Assembly (NCBI GenBank): GCA_937885015.1
Contig: CALAAS010000021.1
Location: 1 to 14,116, forward strand
From: an uncultured Clostridium sp.
GTDB taxonomy: Bacteria > Bacillota > Clostridia > Lachnospirales > Lachnospiraceae
Length of the DNA: 14,116 nt
Direction of reading: 5' to 3'
Below are positions 1 through 6,527 of the stretch, piece by piece. Below the pieces are notes generated by a model. That model saw only the letters and a list, made by a program, of their open reading frames with translations, was not told where the DNA came from and did no database searches. Position 1 is the stretch's first letter. Each line of letters opens with the position of its first letter. Made by a program: the position numbers and the translations under genes.

Positions 1-144
1 GTACTCCCCGCGGGATCCATTCTCGCTCCGAGGCGTGTACTCCCCGCGGGATCCATTCTCGCTCCGAGGCGTGTACTCCCCGCGGGACCCATTCTCGTTC
101 CGAGGCGCGTACTCCCCGCGGGACCCGTTCTCGCTCCGAGGCGT
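1..144 (-). repeat. Four contiguous 36-bp in-frame tandem repeats in the rho coding sequence
   Basis: Units are 1-36, 37-72, 73-108 and 109-144, and the array continues past the window edge. Units differ at only a few positions (ggatcc or ggaccc, attctc or gttctc, gctccg or gttccg, gt or gc at the end). On the coding strand each unit encodes 12 residues, EYTPRSENGSRG, with one EYAPRNENGSRG variant. The period is a multiple of three, so gain or loss of units would keep the frame. Confidence 0.95.
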
Positions 145-453
145 GTACTCTCGCCTGCGCCCTTCCGTGTATCTCGTGTTTTCTCTTCTCCGCGGCTGGC
201 CATCCGACGGGCGGGAAACACCCTCTTGCCCTCGCGTCACGTTCTCATTTTCTCCGGCCTTTCCCGCCCTTTCTCCGGCAACTGCCGCGCCAGGGGCTGT
301 TTCTTCCTTCTTCTCCTCCCGGCCGCTTTCCGCCAGTTCACACAATTTTTCTATAATTTCAGCCTTTTTTAGCGTCGTCACGCTCTTCACGCCCTGTGCC
401 TTTGCCAGCTCACGAAGCTGTACCAGAGGCAGTGTCTTTAACTTTTCTCTCAT
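1..453 (-). CDS. rho: Transcription termination factor Rho, N-terminal part (gene runs off the window edge)
   Basis: This is the first 151 codons of an ORF that continues beyond base 1. Residues 1-42 (MREKLKTLPLVQLRELAKAQ, then GVKSVTTLKKAEIIEKL) match the Rho N-terminal helical domain pattern: spaced leucines, an ELAK..G segment, then LKKAEII. A low-complexity stretch rich in E, R, G, S and N follows, as in the N-terminal insertion domain of clostridial and actinobacterial Rho proteins; this insertion adds RNA contacts and lies before the RNA-binding and ATPase domains. Residues from about 102 onward are 12-residue repeats. The start ATG at 453 has AAGGAG 12 bases upstream, a rather long spacing. 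No better in-frame start is visible. The gene has its own promoter (551-578) and is separated from the catabolic operon by a terminator. The RecA-like motor domain lies outside the window, so the Rho call rests on the N-terminus and domain style. Other Rho_N-domain proteins are not fully excluded. Confidence 0.78.
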   Translation of the reverse strand, partial: MREKLKTLPLVQLRELAKAQGVKSVTTLKKAEIIEKLCELAESGREEKKEETAPGAAVAGERAGKAGENENVTRGQEGVSRPSDGQPRRRENTRYTEGRRREYTPRSENGSRGEYAPRNENGSRGEYTPRSENGSRGEYTPRSENGSRGEY

Positions 454-550
454 TCTACTGTCATTCTCCTTGCCATGTTTAATTGTCTCAAATCGTATTT
501 GGGGATTCAAATTAAGAAATAAGAAACGCACGAATATCTTTCACGTATTT

Positions 551-578
551 ATTATATACCATTTTTTTCAAAAATCAA
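551..578 (-). promoter_or_regulatory. Predicted sigma-A promoter of rho
   Basis: On the minus strand a TTGATT -35 box (573-578) lies 16 bases from a perfect TATAAT -10 box (551-556). Transcription would begin near base 544, giving a 5' leader of about 90 bases before the rho ATG at 453. The surrounding 480-600 region is AT-rich and non-coding. Boxes and spacing are read directly; activity is inferred. Confidence 0.7.
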
Positions 579-653
579 ATCTTTTTATTCGACACAGGAA
601 TTCATTGACATTTACAGAATGCCTCACAAAACCTCCACCCGGGCAAACAAGGC

Positions 654-680
654 AAAAAAGAAGCTCGCCCGCGAGCTTCT
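654..680 (-). terminator. Intrinsic terminator of the IolC/TRAP catabolic operon
   Basis: A perfect 9-bp stem, AGAAGCTCG / CGAGCTTCT (659-667 with 672-680), has a 4-base loop. On the minus strand it is followed at once by a run of T (complement of a654-a659). It lies about 150 bases after the iolC stop codon and upstream of the rho promoter, so it closes the operon and isolates rho. Confidence 0.8.
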
Positions 681-745
681 CCGCCTGCGGCGGGTCGCTT
701 CTGCGGCAAAGTTCCTTTCCGCCGCATGGCGATCCCCGCGGAGCG
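681..745. other. GC-rich stretch with short hairpins between iolC and the terminator
   Basis: No gene is seen here. The stretch holds a CCGCC-tgc-GGCGG dyad (681-693) and a GCGGC...GCCGC dyad enclosing AAAG/CTTT (about 703-725). With 654-680 and 746-782 it forms a series of hairpins in the 3' untranslated region of the operon. Its base composition differs sharply from the AT-rich DNA on the rho side. It may be part of a dispersed repeat element. Confidence 0.45.
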
Positions 746-782
746 TTTTATTTTATAGGACGCATTGTCCTATAAAATAAAA
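746..782. repeat. Perfect 16-bp AT-rich inverted repeat downstream of iolC
   Basis: TTTTATTTTATAGGAC (746-761) is the exact reverse complement of GTCCTATAAAATAAAA (767-782), with a 5-base loop GCATT. It begins 46 bases past the iolC stop codon. The stem is long but nearly all A/T and has no convincing U-run after it, so it may stabilise or process the 3' end. It could also be one end of a repeat element that includes the GC-rich hairpins down to base 654. Confidence 0.85.
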
Positions 783-828
783 AACGGGACCGCCTGGCTG
801 GCAACCCCATCTTCTGATATGTTCCTCT

Positions 829-1815
829 TTATAATACGTATTCATGTTCCGCCACATACGCCTCCACCTGTTCCAGCGTTGGCATAGCATCAGAACAGCT
901 GTGCCCTGTAATCGTTATGGACGATGCTGCCGCCGCGTACCGCAAAGACTTTTCTATCGTCATTTCATGCAGCATGCCATAACAAAACGCAGCGGAATAG
1001 GAATCCCCCGCCCCAAAGGTTTTCAGTACCTCTGTTGGATATATGCCGCCCCGGACGCAGGCATCTTCTGTAAAAATAAAAGAACCCTTTTTCCCATTTT
1101 TAATAGAAACCATCCGAACGCCTTCCGCCAGCAGCCAATCGGCGCTCTTCCTGTTATCCCCATGATTCTCATGGAACAGCCGCTCCATCACATCAAACTC
1201 ATCACGCGTTCCAATTACCAGATCTGCTCTCTGCGCCGCCAGAGTCAGGTATGTGCTGGCCTCCTCGGGACTATCCCAGGTTCCCTCCCGATAGTCCAGG
1301 TCAAGAACCACCCTCGTTCCATTTCGGCGAGCCATTTCCACAGCCACAAACACAGCCTCTCTGGCCGGAGAATGGGAAAGCGACGTTCCGGAAACCAGCA
1401 GCATTTTGTGGGAGGCAATATATGCCTCATCCATCTTTGCCGGCTCTATGTGAAGGTCTGCGCAGTCATTCCGGTACATAAAGCAATTGCAGGTTTCCGG
1501 AAGAATCTCTCCCACGGTAACACCGGAACGAAATTTTGCATCTGCCACCGCGATATGAGATACATCAATTCCCTCTTTGCCAAGAAAACTCGTGATAAAA
1601 CGGCCAAAGGGATCATCTGACACCTTTCCGATATATCCTACCTTCATTCCCAGCCGCGCCATGGCCACAGCAGTATTAGCCGGAGAACCGCCCACATATT
1701 TGCGAAACGTAACAGCATCCTCCATCGGGCCGATTTCACTGGCATAAAGGTCAATGGTCGCCCGTCCAAATGCCGCCACATCTCCAGGCTTTGACTGATC
1801 AAACTGTAATACCAT
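829..1815 (-). CDS. iolC: 5-dehydro-2-deoxygluconokinase, IolC type (PfkB/ribokinase family)
   Basis: A 328-residue PfkB-family sugar kinase, the usual length for IolC. The family transfers the ATP phosphate to O6 of 5-dehydro-2-deoxy-D-gluconate in myo-inositol breakdown, in the cytoplasm. Seen in the sequence: GRATIDLYA near residue 17, the substrate-side KYVGGSPANTA motif (39-48), DLDYREGTW (172-180), IGTRDEFDVME (201-211), and the PfkB signature VLKTFGAGDSYSAAF (263-277) with catalytic base Asp271. The IGTRDEFDVME and KTFGAGDSY blocks and the late SDAMPT segment are what I recall of Bacillus subtilis IolC, so the call is more specific than generic PfkB. The ATG at 1815 has GAGGAG 5 bases upstream. 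It is the last gene of the operon, 15 bases after the class I aldolase gene. No other iol gene (iolB, iolD, iolE, iolG, iolA) is in the window, so the true substrate may be a related deoxy-keto acid. Confidence 0.8.
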   Translation of the reverse strand: MVLQFDQSKPGDVAAFGRATIDLYASEIGPMEDAVTFRKYVGGSPANTAVAMARLGMKVGYIGKVSDDPFGRFITSFLGKEGIDVSHIAVADAKFRSGVTVGEILPETCNCFMYRNDCADLHIEPAKMDEAYIASHKMLLVSGTSLSHSPAREAVFVAVEMARRNGTRVVLDLDYREGTWDSPEEASTYLTLAAQRADLVIGTRDEFDVMERLFHENHGDNRKSADWLLAEGVRMVSIKNGKKGSFIFTEDACVRGGIYPTEVLKTFGAGDSYSAAFCYGMLHEMTIEKSLRYAAAASSITITGHSCSDAMPTLEQVEAYVAEHEYVL

Positions 1816-1830
1816 CCCTGCTCCTCTCTT

Positions 1831-2649
1831 CTATCTTCCCTCTTCTCTGGCCTCCAGCTCCGCCAGAAGCTCAATCGTTTCCTTTACGCTTCGTCCTTTG
1901 TGGATCAGTTCCCCGAGCGCCTTCACCAAAGCGGTTGTATGGGGATACTGGAATACAAACCGGCCATACGTCACACCGGCCGCCCCCGCATCCATTACCT
2001 CTCTGGTCTGCTGCAGGAATTCTTCCACATTGCCGCATTTGGTTCCTCCCGCAATGGCCACCCGGGTCGGCACAGATGCCACCACTTTTGCAAAGCTGTC
2101 TATATCACCTGTATAATTGGTTTTTACCAGATCAACGCCCAGCTCTGCAGCCGCCCTGGCTGCATAAATCACATTGTCTGTCGCATACTGTTCGCTCTTC
2201 TCAATCCGGTTCCCTCTCGGATAAATATGGCTGATCAGCGGCATACCGTATTTATGCGCTTCTTTACTGATAATCGCCAGCTGATGAAGCTGCTGCTCCT
2301 GATTATCCCCTCCGACTATACAGCCGCAGGAAACGGCATCTGCACCATAAGCAAGCGCCTCTTCCATATCTGCAGTCTGAACATCCGAATCAAAATGATA
2401 GACCCCAAAAGTCGTAAGCTTTAATACCAGCGGAACCTGTCCCGCATACGGCCGGAAGCATTTATCTGCAATCCCCTTATTCATGGTAATCGCATTGGGG
2501 TGGCCCGCCACCATCTCCCGCAGCGTCTGATCAATCGTATCAAGTCCCGGCATAACCCCACGGGCAATGGCATGATCCACCGTCAATCCAAAATATTTCC
2601 CATCCTCTCCGGGAATCAGCCGTTTCATACGCACTTCTTTACCAAGCAT
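1831..2649 (-). CDS. DhnA-type class I aldolase (DeoC/FbaB superfamily), likely phospho-5-dehydro-2-deoxygluconate aldolase
   Basis: A 272-residue TIM-barrel aldolase of the archaeal-type fructose-bisphosphate aldolase / LsrF group, which works through a lysine Schiff base. Seen: VDHAIARG (24-31) at the first strand, HIYPRG (141-146), the Schiff-base lysine K176 in DLVKTNYTGD, a phosphate-binding AGGTK loop (200-204), and YGRFVFQ (228-234) in place of the common GRNIFQ. It lies just before iolC, so the simplest role is cleavage of the IolC product to DHAP and malonate semialdehyde, the step usually done by IolJ. This role is inferred from position. Fructose-bisphosphate, LsrF-like or novel ketose-phosphate cleavage is also possible. 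The ATG at 2649 has GGGAG 9 bases upstream; Met8 is an alternative start with a weaker site. The gap to the upstream permease gene is 36 bases. Confidence 0.75.
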   Translation of the reverse strand: MLGKEVRMKRLIPGEDGKYFGLTVDHAIARGVMPGLDTIDQTLREMVAGHPNAITMNKGIADKCFRPYAGQVPLVLKLTTFGVYHFDSDVQTADMEEALAYGADAVSCGCIVGGDNQEQQLHQLAIISKEAHKYGMPLISHIYPRGNRIEKSEQYATDNVIYAARAAAELGVDLVKTNYTGDIDSFAKVVASVPTRVAIAGGTKCGNVEEFLQQTREVMDAGAAGVTYGRFVFQYPHTTALVKALGELIHKGRSVKETIELLAELEAREEGR

Positions 2650-2685
2650 ATTTCTTTTCTCCCATCCAATCTTTTTATTTACTTA

Positions 2686-3987
2686 TTAAACAAACATATA
2701 TATAAAATCCGGACACATGGTTGTCACAATAATCGCAATCAGGCCAACCAGCATAAACGGCACCGCCTCTTTTACCGTCTCTCCAAAGGTGGCATCCGCA
2801 ATCTTTGATGACACAAAGATTCCCACCGCAAACGGAGGCGTCAGGAAACCGACACACATATTTACGATCATAATCGTTCCAAAATGAAGCGGTGTAATCC
2901 CGTAGGTCTGTGCCACTGGAAGCAGAAGCGGCGTCATAATCAAAATCGTCGCATTGATATCCATAAAGGTTCCCATAAACAGAAACAGTACATTGATCAT
3001 AATCAGGAAGCCAATTTCCGATGAAATATTGGAGGTAATCAGCTGAGAGAGGAAATTGGAAATTCCCACAATCGTCATAACTTTTCCTGCCACCTGGGAA
3101 AACGCATTCAGGAGACCGATTACTGCCGTAGAAGCACCAGCAATGGCACACATCTTAAAGAATGTAATGTGAATCTGTTTTTTCATGATAAACTTAATTG
3201 CCAGATAATACAGAATGCCATACACACAGCTGACTGCTCCAGCCTCGGTTACTGTGCAGAATCCCCCGTAAATGGAGCCGTAAATAATAATCGGCATCAG
3301 CAGCGCCGGAAACGCCAGGATCGTTGTCTTGCTGATATCCTTCAGTCTGACAGAAAAATCAACTGTCACTTTTTCCGGCTTTTCCTGACGGCGCGCAATT
3401 CTAAAATAATTAACCAGGCAATATCCCACCGCAAAAACAAACGCCGGCCCAATGGTGGCCATCCATATTTCTGAAATCTTAGTTCCCGATGCCAGAGAAT
3501 ACATAATGCCTGGAACCGACGGAGGAATCAGAATACCAAGGAAACAGGTGGCAGCCAAAAGTGCCGACACATAGCCATTGGGATACTTTTCCTTTCTCAG
3601 CTCCGGCACCATCATTTTTCCGATGGCGCTGATGGTAGCCATGGCAGACCCCGTCAGGACGCCGAATGCCATGCAGGCGAAAATCGTAATCATACCAGTT
3701 GCGCCTCTCACATGGCCCACAAAGGATTTTATCCAGTTAATCAACATTCTGGAAATACCGCTGTATTCCATAATTACGCCGGCAAAAATATAGAATGGAA
3801 TTGCCAAAAAAGAAAAACTGTCAATGCCGGAAAAAGCAAACTGAGGAACAATCGAAACCTGAATTCCGGCATACAGTAAAACCAGCAGCGATGATGATCC
3901 GAGCGCATATGAAACCGGCATTTTAAACAGGATCGCTATCAACATAAATGAAATCAGAAAAATCAACAATGCATTTAACGCAGACAT
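2686..3987 (-). CDS. TRAP transporter large permease, DctM family (operon B)
   Basis: A 433-residue, very hydrophobic protein of the usual DctM length with about 11-13 predicted membrane segments. It is the channel subunit of a tripartite ATP-independent periplasmic-type transporter, which couples sodium entry to uptake of organic acids captured by the binding protein. Family landmarks visible: AIPFYIFAGVIMEYSGIS, GVLTGSAMATISAIGKMMVP, the GILIPPSVPGI re-entrant-type segment, GGFCTVTEAGAV in the middle, and GTFMDINATILIMTPLLLP with GFLTPPFAVGIFV near the end. The ATG at 3987 is preceded by GGGAGG at a 6-base spacing and follows the small permease stop by 13 bases, so the two are probably co-translated. 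The substrate cannot be read from this subunit; the neighbouring kinases and aldolases point to an acid sugar. Confidence 0.93.
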   Translation of the reverse strand: MSALNALLIFLISFMLIAILFKMPVSYALGSSSLLVLLYAGIQVSIVPQFAFSGIDSFSFLAIPFYIFAGVIMEYSGISRMLINWIKSFVGHVRGATGMITIFACMAFGVLTGSAMATISAIGKMMVPELRKEKYPNGYVSALLAATCFLGILIPPSVPGIMYSLASGTKISEIWMATIGPAFVFAVGYCLVNYFRIARRQEKPEKVTVDFSVRLKDISKTTILAFPALLMPIIIYGSIYGGFCTVTEAGAVSCVYGILYYLAIKFIMKKQIHITFFKMCAIAGASTAVIGLLNAFSQVAGKVMTIVGISNFLSQLITSNISSEIGFLIMINVLFLFMGTFMDINATILIMTPLLLPVAQTYGITPLHFGTIMIVNMCVGFLTPPFAVGIFVSSKIADATFGETVKEAVPFMLVGLIAIIVTTMCPDFIYMFV

Positions 3988-4000
3988 ATCCTACCTCCCG

Positions 4001-4564
4001 TCATTCCTCATCCTTCGTCTCTTCCCTGGCTTCCATCTCCCGATTCCTGTCTTCGGAACCCGCCATTTCTGCCAACAGCATATAGACGCAATGAAATGCC
4101 GCCATAACTGTTCCGACAAACACCGGAAGATAAATCAGTCCCATGGGAATGTGCATGGTCGGCGATGTCTGTGCCGAGCCAAAAATCGTCATCATGTAGT
4201 CCCAGAACACCTTCGCAAAAACAACCTGAAATGCAAAGGTAGAAAGAATTGCCGCATATTTCAGATATACTGTCCCCCGCTCCCGCAGCGGACTTTTTGA
4301 TTTATCAAACACCTGCTGCAATACATCAATTTCTGTATGCTGGCCGTAATACACCGCATACGCGGAACCGATATATGTCAACCAGATGAACAGATACCTG
4401 GTCAGCTCTTCCGCCCACGGAACAGAGATGAAAAAGAAATACCGACAGACAACCTCAATAAAAATACAGGCCACCAGAAACGCTGTAATAATGCCAAGAA
4501 TCACGGTCTCGACCTGCAGTATTCCATCATTAAATTTTTTTGCAACCTTCATAAACGATCCCAT
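4001..4564 (-). CDS. TRAP transporter small permease, DctQ family (operon B)
   Basis: A 187-residue membrane protein with four predicted transmembrane segments, the standard topology of the DctQ subunit that bridges the binding protein and the DctM channel. The family landmark is the EELTRYLFIWLTYIGSA stretch after the first loop (WAEE followed by aromatic/hydrophobic residues). The C-terminus is a charged cytoplasmic tail (EDRNREMEAREETKDEE). The ATG at 4564 is used, with AAGGAGG 4 bases upstream; Met5 is too far from that site. It sits between the binding-protein gene, from which a 98-base gap with a strong hairpin separates it, and the large-permease gene. Confidence 0.9.
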   Translation of the reverse strand: MGSFMKVAKKFNDGILQVETVILGIITAFLVACIFIEVVCRYFFFISVPWAEELTRYLFIWLTYIGSAYAVYYGQHTEIDVLQQVFDKSKSPLRERGTVYLKYAAILSTFAFQVVFAKVFWDYMMTIFGSAQTSPTMHIPMGLIYLPVFVGTVMAAFHCVYMLLAEMAGSEDRNREMEAREETKDEE

Positions 4565-4604
4565 TCTTCCTCCTTACAAACAAGTTTGCGTTGCCCCGCG
4601 GCGC

Positions 4605-4644
4605 AAAACAGGCTGATCCCGGGCCTCCGCCTTGGACCAGCCTG
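4605..4644 (-). terminator. Intercistronic hairpin with short U-run between TRAP dctP and dctQ (attenuator-like)
   Basis: An 11-bp stem with one G-U wobble is formed by CAGGCTGGTCC and GGATCAGCCTG on the minus strand (4634-4644 with 4609-4619), with a GC-rich loop of 14 bases. TTTT follows it (4605-4608 complement). It starts about 20 bases after the dctP stop. Such a structure would cut or attenuate the message after the binding-protein gene and protect its 3' end, giving more binding protein than permease. Confidence 0.65.
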
Positions 4645-4662
4645 AAAGCTCAAAACTTATGA

Positions 4663-5751
4663 TTATTTGTTCTTGTACTCGCCGCTGATGATCGGATCCA
4701 TGATTTCATTTCCATATGTATCCACAGACTCATTCCAGATCTGCTCATAAATGGCCCGAAGCTGTGTCTTCATCTCTTCAGATGGCTGATCGACGGTCCA
4801 CTGACCATTCTTCTCGCCTTCCTCCATCAGCTTCTGTGTTTTATCATTGAAAAATTCTGTAAAGTCATCGGAGACCTCTTTCGCACACTCCTTAAAAATC
4901 TCTTTATCTTCCTCGCTCAGCTTATCCCAGAATGGCTGACCTGCAATAAAGCATCCACCAGAATAGCAGTAATTCAGCTCTGTAATATGCGTAATTACAT
5001 CTGTAATACCCTGATTCGTATAATTAAATACAGCATTGTCCAGACCATCCACTGTGCCTGTCTGCAGCGCATTCAAAACCTCCGAACCGGAAATCATAAC
5101 CGGAAGAGCACCGCATTTTTCATAGAAATTTACAACCGAATCAACAGAGGGGGTACGAATTTTCAGACCCTTCAAATCCTCCATCTCTGTAACCGGACGT
5201 TTAATATTTCCCACCTGGCGAAATCCGTTACTGTAAGAGGACAGACGGATCAGCTTATTCTCTGCCATAATCTCAGAAACCCGGTCCGCAATCCATCCAT
5301 AATCGTAAACCGCTTTTGCCTCTTCCTCATTTTCAACCAGACCCGGCAGCCACGCAAAACCCAGTTTTCCATCCAGAACGCCATCCATGGTCATATCATC
5401 ACTCATCAGAAGATCCAGCGTGCCCATCTGAAGCATCTGTGCTGCATCTGCACCAGATCCCAGAGAACCGGCTGCAATTACATTTCCCACATACCGTCCC
5501 TCCGTTTTTTCCTCTACCAGCTTGGCAAACTGCTCTACGTACGGCGCCCGGTCACCTGTTACGTCTGCCGTCACGCTAAAAGTGACTGCATCCGCCGCCG
5601 GCTCATTCTTTTCTTCCGCCGCCGCAGTTTCTCCAGCCTCTGCTGCTTTCGCAGTTTCCGGCTCCGCCGGTTTGCCGGAACACCCTGCAAGAGTGCCCAT
5701 TACCATTGCCGCCGAGAGCGCCAGTGCTCCAAGTCTGTTGATCTTTCTCAT
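4663..5751 (-). CDS. TRAP transporter substrate-binding lipoprotein, DctP family (operon B)
   Basis: A 362-residue extracellular solute receptor. Residues 1-24 form a lipoprotein signal peptide: MRKINR, a hydrophobic core, and a lipobox ending at Cys24 (GTLAGC). An A/E-rich flexible linker runs to about residue 55, then the DctP fold. Seen: AAGSLGSGADAAQMLQMGTLDLL (typical family segment), SNGFRQVGN (174-182) and DLKGLKIRTPSVDS (192-205). Arg199 matches the arginine that in this family binds the ligand carboxylate, and Arg178 lies in the GFR motif. The ligand is therefore very likely an organic acid. The ATG at 5751 has AAGGAGG 8 bases upstream, a strong site consistent with high expression. 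The gene follows the class II aldolase by 63 bases. The exact ligand is not readable. Confidence 0.93.
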   Translation of the reverse strand: MRKINRLGALALSAAMVMGTLAGCSGKPAEPETAKAAEAGETAAAEEKNEPAADAVTFSVTADVTGDRAPYVEQFAKLVEEKTEGRYVGNVIAAGSLGSGADAAQMLQMGTLDLLMSDDMTMDGVLDGKLGFAWLPGLVENEEEAKAVYDYGWIADRVSEIMAENKLIRLSSYSNGFRQVGNIKRPVTEMEDLKGLKIRTPSVDSVVNFYEKCGALPVMISGSEVLNALQTGTVDGLDNAVFNYTNQGITDVITHITELNYCYSGGCFIAGQPFWDKLSEEDKEIFKECAKEVSDDFTEFFNDKTQKLMEEGEKNGQWTVDQPSEEMKTQLRAIYEQIWNESVDTYGNEIMDPIISGEYKNK

Positions 5752-5814
5752 AAAATAACCCTCCTTGAAATATATGGTTTTACGCAGCAGCTCAAGGCTG
5801 TCGCATATTTACAC

Positions 5815-6432
5815 TTACTTTGTCAAAATACTGTACAAAACAGCAATTTTCGCTGTATCCTCTAAAAGCTCTGCCCGTTCAAAACACATTTCCATGGTAC
5901 TTCCCATCACTAAAATTCCATGATTCTTCAGAATAAACGCATTGACTGTATCCGGTGCCTCCTTTAGTGCCTGACAAACTGCCTCCGCCAACTCCCGGCT
6001 TCCCGGCTTCTCATCCCGAATGATCGGAACCTCTGTAAGCTTCAGTCTGGCAGACTCTGTTAAAAGAGGAAGCGTTTTTCCCGTCAGGGACCATAAAATG
6101 CTGTAGCAGGGGTGCAGATGCATCACAAAATTCACATCCGGCCGCTGGCGATATACATGGATATGAAATGGAGTCTCTTTGGAAGCCTTTCCTCCCTCTT
6201 TTACATCCAGAACCGTCCCTTCCAGATCCGTCAGCGCCAGATCCGACTCCGTGACGCTGCGGAGTGCCGTGTTGCTGGCAGTAATCGCCACCCAGTTTCC
6301 GCATCGGGCACTGACATTTCCGCCAGCTGCACTAACCAGATTTTTCTGATATGCCAGTCTGGAAAACTCCATTACCTCCTGCATTTGTTTTCTATATCTC
6401 ACTCTCCAGTCTTTTTGTTCCACCTGTCCCAC
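5815..6432 (-). CDS. Class II aldolase/adducin family protein, probable 3-oxo-acid-sugar-4-phosphate decarboxylase or aldolase
   Basis: A 205-residue zinc-dependent aldolase of the FucA/AraD/OtnC fold, close to the family's usual 200-230 residues. Zinc ligands are visible as His105 and His107 in MHLHP and His171 in KNHG; Glu86 in ASKETPFH matches the catalytic acid of FucA; SAAGGNVSAR (34-43) is the N-terminal phosphate-loop signature. Next to a DUF1537 kinase gene, members of this family are known to decarboxylate 3-oxo-tetronate 4-phosphate to DHAP plus CO2 (OtnC), so that reaction is the leading inference. A true retro-aldol on a longer sugar acid remains possible. The start is GTG at 6432, and an in-frame TAG lies just upstream. 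GTG at 6423 is an alternative. Three copies of a 13-base repeat sit across the start region. It is 95 bases after the kinase gene. Confidence 0.82.
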   Translation of the reverse strand: MGQVEQKDWRVRYRKQMQEVMEFSRLAYQKNLVSAAGGNVSARCGNWVAITASNTALRSVTESDLALTDLEGTVLDVKEGGKASKETPFHIHVYRQRPDVNFVMHLHPCYSILWSLTGKTLPLLTESARLKLTEVPIIRDEKPGSRELAEAVCQALKEAPDTVNAFILKNHGILVMGSTMEMCFERAELLEDTAKIAVLYSILTK

Positions 6433-6468
6433 ACCCTTCTATGCCACTCTTCTGTGTCACCCTTCTGT
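6430..6468 (-). repeat. Three 13-bp tandem repeats at the start of the class II aldolase gene
   Basis: On the coding strand the copies are ACAGAAGGGTGAC (6456-6468), ACAGAAGAGTGGC (6443-6455) and ATAGAAGGGTGTG (6430-6442), the last including the GTG start. Each carries an AGAAGGG/AGAAGAG purine run that can act as a Shine-Dalgarno sequence and a GTG triplet. The copies contact one another with no spacer and fill the end of the 95-base gap after the kinase gene. Confidence 0.8.
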
Positions 6469-6527
6469 CCACATGCGCTTTGTCCATATCGCCTCAGAAA
6501 CAGCAGCCGAGCCGATCTGATGTTATA

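Noticed and set aside
1..144. CRISPR array, because the repeat length is 36 bases
   Set aside because: The units are contiguous with no spacers, lie in frame inside an ORF with an Rho-type N-terminus, and no cas gene is present.
35..775. Long plus-strand open frame covering the repeats and the hairpin block
   Set aside because: It is the complement of the rho 5' coding repeats and of non-coding terminator DNA. The translation is low-complexity with no family resemblance, and it crosses the rho promoter and the operon terminator.
4987..5865. 292-codon plus-strand open frame opposite the dctP gene
   Set aside because: It is antisense to a clear DctP lipoprotein gene and its start region, and the translation shows no domain or ribosome binding site support.
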